Counted from the first letter of the stretch, positions 7,578 through 18,055 are shown. The stretch is 64,000 bases of DNA from an uncultured Prevotella sp. (GCF_937863835.1 NZ_CALMHT010000179.1:1-64000), one strand, 5' to 3'. Numbers and translations: made by a program. The notes: generated by a model not told the origin, from the letters alone.

Positions 7578-9179
7578 ATGGAACAAGAATTCGAACTTAT
7601 CGCCAAAACATTCATGGGACTGGAACCTGTACTGGCGAAAGAATTAACAGAAATGGGCGCCAACAATGTACAAGTAGGAAGGCGCATGGTATCCTTTACG
7701 GGCAACAAGGAAATGATGTATCGTGCCAACTTTCAGTTGCACACTGCTATCAGAATCCTTAAACCTATAAAACACTTTAAGGCTAAAGATGCTGATGATG
7801 TATACAATGAAATAAAGAAGATTGACTGGAATGAGTATCTTGATCTTAACAAGACATTTTCTGTTGATTCTGTCGTTTTTTCGGAAGAGTTCAGACACTC
7901 CAAATTTGTTGCATACAAGGTCAAAGACGCTATTGTTGACCAATTCCGCGAAAAGACGGGCAAGAGACCTAATATCAGTATTTCAAACCCCGATATACGA
8001 CTTAATATCCATATAGCTGAAGACAACTGTACATTAAGTCTCGACTCCAGTGGTGAAAGTCTACATCGTCGCGGATATAGACAGGAATCTGTTGAAGCAC
8101 CCCTTAATGAAGTTCTTGCAGCAGGTATGATACTAATGACTGGATGGAAAGGGGATACTGATTTCATAGACCCTATGTGCGGTTCCGGTACTCTTCTCAT
8201 AGAAGCGGCACTGATTGCCCACAATATGAGTCCTGGTATTTTCCGTAAAGAATACGCTTTTGAAAAATGGCCTGACTTTGATCAGGATTTGTTTGATTCT
8301 ATCTATAATGATGAATCTCAGGAACGTGAATTCACACACCATATCTACGGTTATGATATAGATATCAAGGCCGTCAATACGGCTATCATTAATATCAAAG
8401 CTGCAGGTTTGTCTAACGATATAACTGTGGAACAGGCTGATTTCAAAAATTTCACTCAACCGAAAGAGAAGAGCATTCTTATCGTCAACCCTCCCTACGG
8501 AGAAAGGATTTCCACGCCCGACTTACTCGGTACATATAAGATGATCGGAGAACGCCTGAAACATCAGTTTATGAATAACGATGCTTGGGTACTGAGTTAC
8601 AGAGAAGAATGTTTTGATGAAATAGGACTGAAACCTTCAATTAAAATACCTGTATACAACGGTTCTTTGGAATGTGAATTCCGCAAATATCAGATTTTCG
8701 ATGGGAAATTCAAGGAATTCCGTAGTGAAGGGAATATACTGAAAACGGACGAAGAAAAGCGCGCCATGGCCGAGGCTCACCGTTTTAAGAAAAACAGAGA
8801 GTTTAAAAAACGACTTGACGAGAACGAAGAGAATGAAGAAGGAGATATTCGTTCTTTCAAATTCCATCATGCCTTCGAAAAATTCGAAGATAAAGGGGAA
8901 CGGAATTTCGGAGGCCGTCCTAGACAAGTAAAAAGATTCGGAGATGGCGAAAACAACGAGCATGGTTCACATCGATTCGGTGAAAAGAAATTCAGTGATC
9001 ATGGCGGTAAAAAATTCGGTGATAGAGGAGACCGGAGATTTGGTGATCATGAAGAACGGAAATTCGGAGACAGAAAGTTTAAAGACCGTGGTGGAAAGAA
9101 ATTTGGAGACCGCGGTGACTATAAAGGGAAACGTGACTTTGGAGGAAAGGGCAAGAGCTATCATGATGATGAAGATTAA
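7578..9179 (+). CDS. THUMP-domain class I RNA methyltransferase (RlmL/YpsC-like)
   Basis: The 533-aa protein has an N-terminal THUMP region (about residues 1-160) that binds RNA, and a Rossmann-type SAM methyltransferase with motif I FIDPMCGSGTLLIEA and the catalytic NPPYGER. This is the arrangement of RlmL and YpsC, which make N2-methylguanosine in rRNA; the exact target base is inferred. The last 90 or so residues are a low-complexity tail rich in Gly, Arg, Lys, Asp and Phe, with repeated KKFGDRG and RRFGDHE units, resembling RGG-type RNA-binding tails. The tail is not part of the methyltransferase fold. It follows cysE closely, and its end overlaps the start of the peptidase gene. Confidence 0.9.
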   Translation: MEQEFELIAKTFMGLEPVLAKELTEMGANNVQVGRRMVSFTGNKEMMYRANFQLHTAIRILKPIKHFKAKDADDVYNEIKKIDWNEYLDLNKTFSVDSVVFSEEFRHSKFVAYKVKDAIVDQFREKTGKRPNISISNPDIRLNIHIAEDNCTLSLDSSGESLHRRGYRQESVEAPLNEVLAAGMILMTGWKGDTDFIDPMCGSGTLLIEAALIAHNMSPGIFRKEYAFEKWPDFDQDLFDSIYNDESQEREFTHHIYGYDIDIKAVNTAIINIKAAGLSNDITVEQADFKNFTQPKEKSILIVNPPYGERISTPDLLGTYKMIGERLKHQFMNNDAWVLSYREECFDEIGLKPSIKIPVYNGSLECEFRKYQIFDGKFKEFRSEGNILKTDEEKRAMAEAHRFKKNREFKKRLDENEENEEGDIRSFKFHHAFEKFEDKGERNFGGRPRQVKRFGDGENNEHGSHRFGEKKFSDHGGKKFGDRGDRRFGDHEERKFGDRKFKDRGGKKFGDRGDYKGKRDFGGKGKSYHDDED

Positions 9180-11340
9180 CATTTTGGTATTTGCTTTATT
9201 ATCCACTATAACAATGAACGCTCAAAAGCAATTCACGTTAGAAGATCTGAATTATGGTGGTAATAATTACCACAACATGCGTCCTGAGAATCGCTTCAGT
9301 ACATGGTGGGGCGATGAGTTAATAAGACAAGATGCAGAAGAATGTTATATCATCAATAAAGAGAATGGGAAAGAAAAACTTCTACTGAAATTAGACGAAG
9401 TAAATCAATGGATAGCATCCAAAGTTTCTTCGGATTCTGTACATTCCTTTTATGATGCGAAATTTCCTTATCCTACTAAAAGTCTTGTTCTACTCAGTAA
9501 TAAGAAAGAAAGATTTCTTCTTGATTTCAAGAAGCATAAGGTAATATGGAAACAAAACATCAACGAGGAAAACTTTTCTGACTGGAATTCCCAAAGCCGT
9601 GCTGTGGCTTACGTCAAAAACGACAACTTGTATATTACCGATGCTGATGGCAATAGCAAGCAACTCACTACAGACGGCAGTCGGGACATCGTATATGGTC
9701 AGAGTGTGCATCGAGATGAATTTGGCATATACAAAGGTACATTCTGGAGTAACGATGGTAACAAATTAGCGTTTTACAGAATGGACCAAAGTATGGTTAA
9801 AGACTACCCTTTGGTTGATATAGATACGAGAATTAGTACCGAAACACCTATCAAGTATCCAATGGCAGGAGAAACCAGTCATCAAGTAACCATTGGCGTA
9901 TTCGATACCAAGACAGGAAACACAGTATATCTGGATGCCGGGGATCCTACCGACAGATATTTTACCAACATTGCATGGAGCCCCGACAATAAGTTTATCT
10001 ACATGATTGAGCTGAACCGCGATCAAACGGATATGACTCTTGTCCGTTATAATGCTAATACAGGTAAAAAGACTGATGTAATATACAAGGAGCATGACGA
10101 CAAATATGTACATCCTATGAATCCTATCGTTTTTATTCCTTGGGACCATAGCAAATTCTTGTTAAGAAGTCAGAAAGACGGATACGACCATCTGTATATA
10201 TATGACACGACAAGCAATCAGACAAGACAACTGACAAATGGCAAATGGGTGGTTATGGACTTACTTGGATTCAATTCAAGTAATCACACAGCCATCATCC
10301 TTTCGCGTGAAAAGAGTCCGATACAGATGAATCTGTTTTCTGTTAATATTGACAACGGTAAAAGAACGCTATTGGATAATGGACGTGGATACCACTGTAT
10401 TAATACAGATAACGGTGGTTCTCATTCCATCAATCTCAGTACAAGCGGTTCTTATATCTGGGATAATTACTCTGAGCCAAATGTGCCTAGACAGATTAAT
10501 ATTATCAACACTGCGAGCGGAAAAAATACGGTATATCTAAAATCAGCAAATCCATGGAAAGGATACAATATGCCAGAAATAACTTGCGGTACAATAAAAG
10601 CTGCCGATAATGTGACTGATTTATATTATCGGATGGTTAAACCGATCAATTTTGACAAAAACAAAAAATATCCCACAATCGTGTATGTTTACGGTGGTCC
10701 TGGCTTACGCAACGTCGATGCTTCATGGCATTACGACATGCGTGGATGGGAAGCATATATGGCACAAAAGGGGTATTTACTGTTTATTCTTGATAATCGG
10801 GGCAGTTGTGACCGTGGAAAAGATTTCGAGCAGGCTACATTCCGCCATCTTGGTGTAGAGGAAATGAAAGATCAAATCAAAGGCGTTGAATATCTAAAGT
10901 GTCTTTCGTATGTAGATTCAACCAGGATGGGTGTTCACGGATGGAGTTTCGGTGGTTATATGACCACTTCTCTCATGACAACATATCCAGGTATATTCAA
11001 GGTCGGAGTAGCAGGAGGTCCTGTCATAGATTGGAAATGGTATGAGGTTATGTATGGTGAACGCTATATGGATACTCCTCAAACTAATCCGGAAGGTTAT
11101 CGGGAAACGAGTCTTATTAATAAAGCAAAAAATCTAAAAGGTAAACTTCAGATTATTATTGGCACAGACGATCCAGTTGTCGTACCTCAACATGCGTTGT
11201 CATTTATAAAAGCATGTATCGAAGCAGGCACACAACCGGATTTCTTTGTATATCCTGGTGAGCCCCATAATATGCGCGGACATCAAAGTGTACACTTGCA
11301 CGAAAGGATTACACAGTATTTTGAGGATTATCTAAAATAA
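9163..11340 (+). CDS. S9 family peptidase, dipeptidyl peptidase IV type
   Basis: A 725-aa exported serine peptidase. The start is placed at the ATG run 9163-9171, which gives a signal peptide (MMMKINILVFALLSTITMNA, then QKQF). The open frame upstream only shadows the methyltransferase tail. A beta-propeller N-terminal domain is followed by an alpha/beta-hydrolase domain with the nucleophile in GWSFGGY (about S595), Asp in GTDDPVV (about D669/670) and His in GEPHNMRG (about H702). DPP-IV enzymes remove Xaa-Pro dipeptides in the periplasm, which fits a protein-degrading anaerobe. The gene overlaps the preceding stop by about 17 nt, suggesting translational coupling. Confidence 0.93.
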   Translation: MMMKINILVFALLSTITMNAQKQFTLEDLNYGGNNYHNMRPENRFSTWWGDELIRQDAEECYIINKENGKEKLLLKLDEVNQWIASKVSSDSVHSFYDAKFPYPTKSLVLLSNKKERFLLDFKKHKVIWKQNINEENFSDWNSQSRAVAYVKNDNLYITDADGNSKQLTTDGSRDIVYGQSVHRDEFGIYKGTFWSNDGNKLAFYRMDQSMVKDYPLVDIDTRISTETPIKYPMAGETSHQVTIGVFDTKTGNTVYLDAGDPTDRYFTNIAWSPDNKFIYMIELNRDQTDMTLVRYNANTGKKTDVIYKEHDDKYVHPMNPIVFIPWDHSKFLLRSQKDGYDHLYIYDTTSNQTRQLTNGKWVVMDLLGFNSSNHTAIILSREKSPIQMNLFSVNIDNGKRTLLDNGRGYHCINTDNGGSHSINLSTSGSYIWDNYSEPNVPRQINIINTASGKNTVYLKSANPWKGYNMPEITCGTIKAADNVTDLYYRMVKPINFDKNKKYPTIVYVYGGPGLRNVDASWHYDMRGWEAYMAQKGYLLFILDNRGSCDRGKDFEQATFRHLGVEEMKDQIKGVEYLKCLSYVDSTRMGVHGWSFGGYMTTSLMTTYPGIFKVGVAGGPVIDWKWYEVMYGERYMDTPQTNPEGYRETSLINKAKNLKGKLQIIIGTDDPVVVPQHALSFIKACIEAGTQPDFFVYPGEPHNMRGHQSVHLHERITQYFEDYLK

Positions 11341-11372
11341 ATGTAAGTATAACATCATAAATATTTAACAAA

Positions 11373-12641
11373 ATGAAAATATTATTGTTAGGCGGAGGCG
11401 GAAGAGAACACGCATTGGCATGGAAAATCGCTCAAAGCGAAAAAGTTGAAAAATTATATATAGCTCCAGGTAATGCTGGAACAGCAACTCTAGGAGAAAA
11501 TGTGAATATCAAAGCCGATGATTTCGAAAAATTGAAAGATTTTTCGATTGAGCAAGGTATTGATATGATTGTTGTAGGACCTGAAGACCCACTGGTAAAA
11601 GGTATTTATGATGAATTTAAAAAGGACGAACGCACGAAGAACATCCCTGTCATCGGTCCGTCAAAACAAGGAGCGGTACTTGAAGGTTCTAAAGACTTCG
11701 CCAAAGACTTTATGATGCGTCATCATATTCCTACTGCGAAATATCGCACATTTAATGGCACAAATATTGATGAAGGACTCAAATTTCTGGAAACACTTGA
11801 GGCACCATACGTGCTGAAGGCTGACGGACTATGTGCGGGAAAAGGCGTTCTTATTGTTCCGACTTTAGACGAAGCAAAAAAAGAATTTAAGGATATGCTT
11901 GGCGGAATGTTCGGTAATGCTTCAGCGTCTGTCGTTATAGAAGAATTTCTTAGTGGTATAGAATGTTCCGTATTTGTTCTTAGTGATGGAAAAAACTACA
12001 AGATTCTTCCTGAAGCAAAAGACTATAAACGTATAGGAGAACATGATACGGGTCTTAATACAGGTGGAATGGGAAGCGTCACTCCTGTACCGTTCGCTAC
12101 AAAAGAATGGATGCAAAAAGTGGAAGACCGTATCATTCGCCCGACCGTTAAAGGACTTATCGAAGATAATATAGACTATAAAGGATTTATTTTCTTTGGC
12201 CTTATCAATGTCAAGGGTGAGCCGATGGTTATTGAATACAACTGCCGTATGGGAGATCCTGAAACGGAAAGTGTGATGCTTCGACTGAAAAGCGATATTG
12301 TAGATTTGTTTGAAGGCGTAGCCAATGGTGATCTGAACAAACGAGAAATAGAGTTTGACAAACGTGCAGCAGTATGTGTCATGTTGGTAAGTGGCGGTTA
12401 TCCACAAGAGTATGTCAAGGGATATCCTATATCGGGCATAAACAATGTAGACGGGAGTATTGTGTTCCATTCAGGAACTGCAATCAAAGATGGCAATGTT
12501 GTAACTAACGGAGGACGAGTTATTGCGGTAAGTAGCTACGGGGAGAACAAAGAACAGGCATTGAAAAAATCATTTGAAGAAGCCCAGAAGATACAATTCA
12601 AAGACAAATACTTCCGTAGTGACATTGGTCAGGATTTATAA
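11373..12641 (+). CDS. purD: Phosphoribosylamine-glycine ligase (GARS)
   Basis: The 422-aa ATP-grasp enzyme joins glycine to 5-phosphoribosylamine, the second step of purine synthesis. The N-terminal glycine-rich motif [13 protein letters not shown] is intact. [11 protein letters not shown], the [10 protein letters not shown] nucleotide-binding loop, the LNTGGMGSV signature and [12 protein letters not shown] metal-ligand region are all visible. Length matches the family. It follows the peptidase gene by 32 nt and its stop overlaps the next ATG by one base (TAATG), so the three downstream genes are likely coupled to it. No other pur gene is in the window. Confidence 0.96.
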   Translation: MKILLLGGGGREHALAWKIAQSEKVEKLYIAPGNAGTATLGENVNIKADDFEKLKDFSIEQGIDMIVVGPEDPLVKGIYDEFKKDERTKNIPVIGPSKQGAVLEGSKDFAKDFMMRHHIPTAKYRTFNGTNIDEGLKFLETLEAPYVLKADGLCAGKGVLIVPTLDEAKKEFKDMLGGMFGNASASVVIEEFLSGIECSVFVLSDGKNYKILPEAKDYKRIGEHDTGLNTGGMGSVTPVPFATKEWMQKVEDRIIRPTVKGLIEDNIDYKGFIFFGLINVKGEPMVIEYNCRMGDPETESVMLRLKSDIVDLFEGVANGDLNKREIEFDKRAAVCVMLVSGGYPQEYVKGYPISGINNVDGSIVFHSGTAIKDGNVVTNGGRVIAVSSYGENKEQALKKSFEEAQKIQFKDKYFRSDIGQDL

Positions 12642-13582
12642 TGGTATCAAAAAGGTTACAAAATAGGATAGCGGAGAGTCGTATGGCTCTTCCTATTACT
12701 GCATTATATGCAATAATAATGTGGATCTCAGGTGGATTGTTCACACATAACCTATGGCTACAATTCGCCCTATTTGTCATATCCACCTATCTTCTCATTG
12801 AATTAAACAACAAGAATGCGTTGATACGGATATATAGCCGTATGGTTTCATGCTCATTTATTGTCATGACACTCGCTTCTACAGGATGGACAAATTCAAT
12901 GGGAGATAACATCGTACAGTTGTGTATAATCGCATTCTATATGCTATTATTCAATAGTTATCAAGACAAAAAATCTGCAGGTCTTATTTTTTATGCATTT
13001 GCATGTCTTGGAATGGCCAGTCTTATTTTTGTTCAAGTGCTCTATTTTGTACCCTTTATCTGGATAATAATGCTGTTCAATATACAGTCCTTAAGTTTCC
13101 GTACATTTTGGGCTTCTGTTTTTGGGCTGATTATTCCATATTGGGTATTAGGATGTTATTATTTTTTCAGTGGTAACATATCTGATATTGAAACTCATTT
13201 TCATGAATTGAGTCAGTTTGGTACACTTGCACAATACACGAATTTATCTATCAACGAGATTGTCATATTTGCTTATGTTGCTATTATTGCATTAACTGGA
13301 AGCATTCATTTCATACGAACCAATTACAATGATAAGATCCGTACTAGAATGTTATTCAATACTTTCATTATTATGGACCTGCTATCTGCAGTATTCATTG
13401 TATTGCAGCCACAGCACTTTGACTGTCTGATAAAAATCATCATCATTAATACTTGTCCGTTAATAGGGCACTTCATTTCACTGACAAGGACATGGCTTAC
13501 AAATGTATGGGTATTGATTCTTATATTCATTTCTCTTCTTATTACCATCTTTAATTTATGGATGCCCTCGTTCAACTTTTAA
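12641..13582 (+). CDS. Multi-pass membrane protein, unknown function
   Basis: The 313-aa product is almost entirely hydrophobic, with roughly eight to nine membrane helices starting at ALPITALYAIIMWISGGL. I do not recognise a catalytic motif. Aromatic and Ile/Leu-rich helices with short loops suggest a polytopic inner-membrane protein; similar proteins of unknown function follow purD in Bacteroidales genomes (recollection, unchecked). Translation probably couples to purD, since its ATG overlaps the purD stop. Its 3' end overlaps the next gene by 25 nt in another frame. Confidence 0.8.
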   Translation: MVSKRLQNRIAESRMALPITALYAIIMWISGGLFTHNLWLQFALFVISTYLLIELNNKNALIRIYSRMVSCSFIVMTLASTGWTNSMGDNIVQLCIIAFYMLLFNSYQDKKSAGLIFYAFACLGMASLIFVQVLYFVPFIWIIMLFNIQSLSFRTFWASVFGLIIPYWVLGCYYFFSGNISDIETHFHELSQFGTLAQYTNLSINEIVIFAYVAIIALTGSIHFIRTNYNDKIRTRMLFNTFIIMDLLSAVFIVLQPQHFDCLIKIIIINTCPLIGHFISLTRTWLTNVWVLILIFISLLITIFNLWMPSFNF

Positions 13583-14013
13583 CAGAATACGGTTATATAG
13601 GTATGATAATAGCAGCATTTCTTGCAGGAAGTTTCATACCCTTCAGCAGTGAAGCCGTAATGCTTGCATTGTATGCAGCAGGTTTACATCCATGGGCTCT
13701 AATATTCAGCGGTACTATCGGTAATGTCGCTGGTAGTATGTTTAATTACGGAATGGGACGTTTTGGCAACCCTGACTGGTTTTCAAAATACCTTCACGTC
13801 AAACAAAAAGATTTAGACAGGGCAAAAAAGTTTATGGCCGGGCGTGGCGCATGGATGGGTTTTTTCGCATTTTTGCCCATTCTGGGAAGTGCTATTACAA
13901 TTGTACTTGGACTGATGCGTTCTAATATAATAATATCAATTACCAGTATTTCAATTGGTAAAATATTAAGATATATCATTCTTATTTTCGGAGTAGCCTT
14001 AATTTTCGGTTAA
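13558..14013 (+). CDS. YqaA/DedA (VTT-domain) membrane protein
   Basis: The 151-aa protein has about four membrane segments and the DedA/SNARE-associated pattern: an N-terminal re-entrant segment with FIPFSSEAVMLALYAAG, then GTIGNVAGSMFNYGMGRFG, and a late GRGAWMGFFAFLPILGS. This short form corresponds to YqaA. DedA/VTT proteins move or flip polyprenyl or phospholipid carriers across membranes in several bacteria; substrate here is unknown. The 25-nt overlap with the upstream gene implies coupled translation. Its stop is followed by a new promoter at 14028-14058. Confidence 0.85.
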   Translation: MDALVQLLTEYGYIGMIIAAFLAGSFIPFSSEAVMLALYAAGLHPWALIFSGTIGNVAGSMFNYGMGRFGNPDWFSKYLHVKQKDLDRAKKFMAGRGAWMGFFAFLPILGSAITIVLGLMRSNIIISITSISIGKILRYIILIFGVALIFG

Positions 14014-14027
14014 AAAAAACTATTTGT

Positions 14028-14058
14028 TTTGATATATATATTATTTATAGTATCTTTG
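14028..14058 (+). promoter_or_regulatory. Promoter of the DUF2723 gene
   Basis: TTTG (14028-14031), exactly 19 nt, then TATCTTTG (14051-14058): a consensus Bacteroidota promoter. Predicted start near 14064 gives a leader of about 50 nt before the ATG at 14114. Confidence 0.8.
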
Positions 14059-14113
14059 CCGTTTGAAAAAGATAAAATAGCTTCGAAACAATAAATCATA
14101 ATTAATACTTATA

Positions 14114-17100
14114 ATGAAAAAGTTTAAGTTGGTGGACAACGTTTTTGGATGGGTTGCTTTCCTTATTGCAGCTTTCGTCTATTGCTCCACTATTGAACCG
14201 ACAGCCAGTTTTTGGGACTGTCCTGAGTTTATTTCAACAGGGTACAAAATGGAGATCGGTCACCCACCTGGCGCACCTTTTTTCATGTTAACAGCCAATC
14301 TTTTTTCACATTTTGCAAGTGACCCTTCACAGGTAGCACGAATGGTGAACACAATGAGCGCTTTGCTTAGCGCCACATGTATATTGTTCCTTTTCTGGAC
14401 AATTACCCACCTGACACGCAAACTTATTCTGAAAGACTGGAGTGAAATGACTACGTCTAAACTGATTGCCATCGAAGCATCTGGTTTGGTAGGAGCACTT
14501 ATATATACTTTCAGCGACACATTCTGGTTTAGTGCGGTGGAAGGTGAAGTCTATGCATATTCATCCGCATTTACAGCTGTCGTATTTTGGTTGATTCTGA
14601 AATGGGAAGACCACGCTGACGAACCGCACAGTGACCGTTGGCTTGTACTCATCATGTATATGACAGGACTTTCCATTGGCGTTCACTTACTGAATTTACT
14701 ATGTGTTCCGGCAATTGTACTGGTATACTATTACCGTAAATTCCCGAATGCGAATTTGAAAGGTTCTCTCATAGCTTTAGCTATATCCATCGTAATTCTG
14801 GCCGCTGTTCTGTACGGTGTTGTGCCTGGTATTATTACTGTTGGAGGATGGTTCGAACTGTTGTTTGTCAATGGTCTTGGATGTCCATTCAACACAGGTG
14901 AAATCATTTATATCCTGTTGTTAATCGGGACTGTTATATGGGCTATATATGAGAGTTATAAAGATACAAACATCAAGCGACAGAATATTTCCTTTATTCT
15001 ATCTGTTGGTATGCTTGGTATACCATTTTATGGATACGGCTTTTCCAGCGTTATTATAGGTATCGTAGTATTAGCGATATTGTGGTTTGTCCTTAAACAT
15101 AAACGTGACAATAAACCATTGATAAGCGCGCGTATCAAGAATACCGCTTTGCTCTGCATGCTGATGCTGATGGTAGGCTATTCCAGTTATGCCCTTATTG
15201 TAATTCGTTCTTCAGCCAACCCCCCTATGGATCAGAATTCACCTGAGGACATTTTCACTTTAGGTAGTTATCTTAGTCGTGACCAGTATGGTAGTCGTCC
15301 GTTACTCTATGGACAGGCATATACATCTCAGGTTGCCCTAACCAAGGACGGTGATATGTGTAAGCCGGAAATGACGAAGGGTGCTCCCGTTTACAATCGT
15401 AAAGAGAAATCTTCAAAAGACGAGAAGGATTCATATTTCGTAGTCCGTACAGATGACGAATATAAATACGCTCAGAATATGATATTCCCACGTATGTACG
15501 ACCAAAGTCATGCACAATCTTATGAAGACTGGATGGGAGGAGTAGACGGTTCTGACGTTCATTACGACCGTTGTGGCGAAGATGTGACAGTAAAAGTTCC
15601 TACACAAGTTGAGAATATACGTTTCTTCCTTTCATATCAATGTAATTTCATGTATTGGCGCTACTTTATGTGGAACTTTGCCGGTCGCCAAAATGATTTG
15701 CAGGGTAATGGAGAACTTGAACACGGCAACTGGATTACAGGTATCCCGTTCTTTGATAACTGGCGTCTTGGTGATCAAAGTAAGTTACCGGATGAACTTA
15801 AAGAAAACAAGGGACATAACGTATTTTTCTGCTTACCATTAATACTCGGTCTTATCGGCCTGTTTTGGCAAGCATACCGCGGACAAAGAGGTATACGTCA
15901 GTTCTGGGTAGTATTTTTCCTCTTCTTTATGACGGGACTTGCTATCGTAATTTATCTGAACCAGACACCTATGCAACCCCGTGAGCGAGACTATGCTTAT
16001 GCAGGTTCGTTCTATGCCTATGCGATATGGTGTGGTATCGGTGTCGCAGCCATCATAGACTTACTCAAGAAATATAAGCTCAATGGTACAGCAGTTGCAG
16101 CTGTCGTCAGTCTGTTATGTCTTTTAGTTCCAATACAGATGGCATCCCAAACATGGGACGACCACGACCGTAGCGGAAGATTCACATGTAGAGATTTCGG
16201 GCAAAACTATCTGATGTCACTACAAGACAAGAACAACCCTATCATCTTCACAAATGGCGATAACGACACATTCCCTCTTTGGTACAATCAGGATGTTGAA
16301 GGTGTTCGTACTGATGCACGTGTATGCAACTTAAGTTACCTGCAAACCGACTGGTATATCGACCAGATGAAACGTCCTGCATATAATTCGCCGTCTGTTC
16401 CTATCACATGGCCACGACTTGATTATTGCGCAGGCACTAACGAGTATGTTGAAGTTCATCCTGAGGCAAAACAGACTGTCCTTGATTTCTATAAGAGTAA
16501 CCCAGCACAGGCGAAAGCTACTTATGGAGACAATCCTTTTGAACTTAAAAACGTTCTCAAGTATTGGGTAAGAAGCAAGAACGCCGATATGCATCTGATA
16601 CCGACAGACACTCTTTATGTCACTATTGATAAAGAAGCTGTAAAGAAGAGTGGAATGATGATGGCTTGCGACTCCATACCAGACAAGATGGTTATCTCTC
16701 TGAAAGGAAAGAATGCCCTTTACAAAGGCGACCTGATGATGCTGGAGATGATTGCGCAGTGTAACTGGACTCGTCCTATATATGTGGCTATCACTGTCGG
16801 TCAGGAAAACTATATGAACCTTGGTGACAACTTCATACAAGAAGGACTGGCCAACCGTATATCTCCATTCACGACAAATGCTCCCGGTGCAAAGAACTTT
16901 GATACAGAAAAGGTCTATAACAATATGATGCATAGATTCAAATTCGGTGGTATTGACAAAAAAGGTATTTATATAGACGAGACCGTCATGCGTATGTGCT
17001 ATACACATCGCCGTCAGTTTACACAATTGGCTATGTCACTCATCAATGAAGGTAAAAAAGCAAAAGCAGCACAGGTATTGGCTTACTGTGATAAGATGAT

Positions 17101-17431
17101 ACCTTCCTATAATGTACCTATCGATTATCAATCAGGCTCAATAGACGAAGCTAAAGCTTATGCGGCAATAGGTCAGAGAGCAAAAGCAAAGACTTTATTC
17201 AGTGCCCTTTGGAACAAATCTCAGCAATACCTCAACTGGTACATATCTTTGGATGGTTCTAGATTTGAACAGGCACAGCAAGATTGTTTACTGCACTTCT
17301 ACATCATGCAACAGATTATTGAAGACAGTCAATACATTGATAGAGCATGGGCTTTACAGAAACAGAAGAGTCTTTCAATGCTTCTATCAGCATATCAAGG
17401 TAAAGGTGGACAACTGCCTAAACAACAATAG
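14114..17431 (+). CDS. DUF2723 membrane protein, GT-C glycosyltransferase-like
   Basis: The 1105-aa protein opens with a membrane helix, then the DUF2723 hallmark EPTASFWDCPEF followed by EIGHPPGAPFF. Acidic residues in the first large loop resemble the catalytic site of PMT-type GT-C glycosyltransferases, which use polyprenyl-linked sugars. About a dozen membrane segments span residues 10-650. The C-terminal 450 or so residues are soluble and end in helical repeats that look TPR-like (AAIGQRAKAKTLFSALWNK). The family is widespread in Bacteroidota and has been proposed to take part in glycan or protein glycosylation; I cannot confirm the substrate. It has its own consensus promoter, and a polysaccharide deacetylase follows after 9 nt. 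Confidence 0.85.
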   Translation: MKKFKLVDNVFGWVAFLIAAFVYCSTIEPTASFWDCPEFISTGYKMEIGHPPGAPFFMLTANLFSHFASDPSQVARMVNTMSALLSATCILFLFWTITHLTRKLILKDWSEMTTSKLIAIEASGLVGALIYTFSDTFWFSAVEGEVYAYSSAFTAVVFWLILKWEDHADEPHSDRWLVLIMYMTGLSIGVHLLNLLCVPAIVLVYYYRKFPNANLKGSLIALAISIVILAAVLYGVVPGIITVGGWFELLFVNGLGCPFNTGEIIYILLLIGTVIWAIYESYKDTNIKRQNISFILSVGMLGIPFYGYGFSSVIIGIVVLAILWFVLKHKRDNKPLISARIKNTALLCMLMLMVGYSSYALIVIRSSANPPMDQNSPEDIFTLGSYLSRDQYGSRPLLYGQAYTSQVALTKDGDMCKPEMTKGAPVYNRKEKSSKDEKDSYFVVRTDDEYKYAQNMIFPRMYDQSHAQSYEDWMGGVDGSDVHYDRCGEDVTVKVPTQVENIRFFLSYQCNFMYWRYFMWNFAGRQNDLQGNGELEHGNWITGIPFFDNWRLGDQSKLPDELKENKGHNVFFCLPLILGLIGLFWQAYRGQRGIRQFWVVFFLFFMTGLAIVIYLNQTPMQPRERDYAYAGSFYAYAIWCGIGVAAIIDLLKKYKLNGTAVAAVVSLLCLLVPIQMASQTWDDHDRSGRFTCRDFGQNYLMSLQDKNNPIIFTNGDNDTFPLWYNQDVEGVRTDARVCNLSYLQTDWYIDQMKRPAYNSPSVPITWPRLDYCAGTNEYVEVHPEAKQTVLDFYKSNPAQAKATYGDNPFELKNVLKYWVRSKNADMHLIPTDTLYVTIDKEAVKKSGMMMACDSIPDKMVISLKGKNALYKGDLMMLEMIAQCNWTRPIYVAITVGQENYMNLGDNFIQEGLANRISPFTTNAPGAKNFDTEKVYNNMMHRFKFGGIDKKGIYIDETVMRMCYTHRRQFTQLAMSLINEGKKAKAAQVLAYCDKMIPSYNVPIDYQSGSIDEAKAYAAIGQRAKAKTLFSALWNKSQQYLNWYISLDGSRFEQAQQDCLLHFYIMQQIIEDSQYIDRAWALQKQKSLSMLLSAYQGKGGQLPKQQ

Positions 17432-17440
17432 TAAGAGAAA

Positions 17441-18052
17441 ATGATCATAGAGCAACCTGCTAAATGGTTGCGCTGGTTATATCCCAGAGCGACTTGGAGA
17501 ATGGATCGGAAAGAGAAGTCAGTCTATCTGACTTTCGATGACGGTCCTATCCCCGAGTCGACTCCTTTTATTCTTCAGACGCTCGCCGAATTTGAAATTC
17601 ATGCCACATTCTTTATGGTTGGAGACAATGTACGCAAGCATCCAGAATTATACCAACAGATTGTAGAAGCAGGACATCAAGTCGGCAACCACACTTTCAA
17701 TCACCTCGGTGGACTGAAGCATACAATAAAAATGTATAGTTATAATACCGAGAAAGCAAACGCTTTAATCCACGCACATCTCTTCCGTCCTCCACATGGA
17801 TGGATGCGGCACGACCAATATATATGGCTGGCAAGAAAATATAAAATCGTCATGTGGGATCTCGTAACTCGCGACTATAGTAAATGGATGACGGCAAAAG
17901 GTATTTTGAATAATGTGAAACGTTATTCAAGAAATGGAAGCATCATAACATTTCACGATTCACTAAAGAGCATAGACAAATTGCACTATGCACTACCTGA
18001 AGCTATCAAATGGCTTAAAAAAGAAGGTTACGATTTTAAGACTTTTGAATAA
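17441..18052 (+). CDS. Polysaccharide deacetylase (NodB, CE4)
   Basis: The 203-aa protein is a compact NodB-homology enzyme. It has motif 1 TFDDGP (catalytic Asp and metal-binding Asp), motif 2 HTFNH (two metal-binding His), motif 3 RPPHG, a late tryptophan/aspartate segment MWDLVTRDY and motif 5 ITFHDS. These enzymes remove acetyl groups from N-acetylated sugars in peptidoglycan or other glycans. No clear signal peptide is present; a short amphipathic N-terminus (WLRWLYPRATW) may associate with membrane. The 9-nt gap to the DUF2723 gene suggests a joint role in building a surface glycan, which is inference. Confidence 0.92.
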   Translation: MIIEQPAKWLRWLYPRATWRMDRKEKSVYLTFDDGPIPESTPFILQTLAEFEIHATFFMVGDNVRKHPELYQQIVEAGHQVGNHTFNHLGGLKHTIKMYSYNTEKANALIHAHLFRPPHGWMRHDQYIWLARKYKIVMWDLVTRDYSKWMTAKGILNNVKRYSRNGSIITFHDSLKSIDKLHYALPEAIKWLKKEGYDFKTFE

Positions 18053-18055
18053 TCA

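Noticed and set aside
8944..9162. An N-terminal extension of the DPP-IV-type peptidase
   Set aside because: The extra frame only shadows the methyltransferase tail. The ATG run at 9163 is followed by a proper signal peptide.
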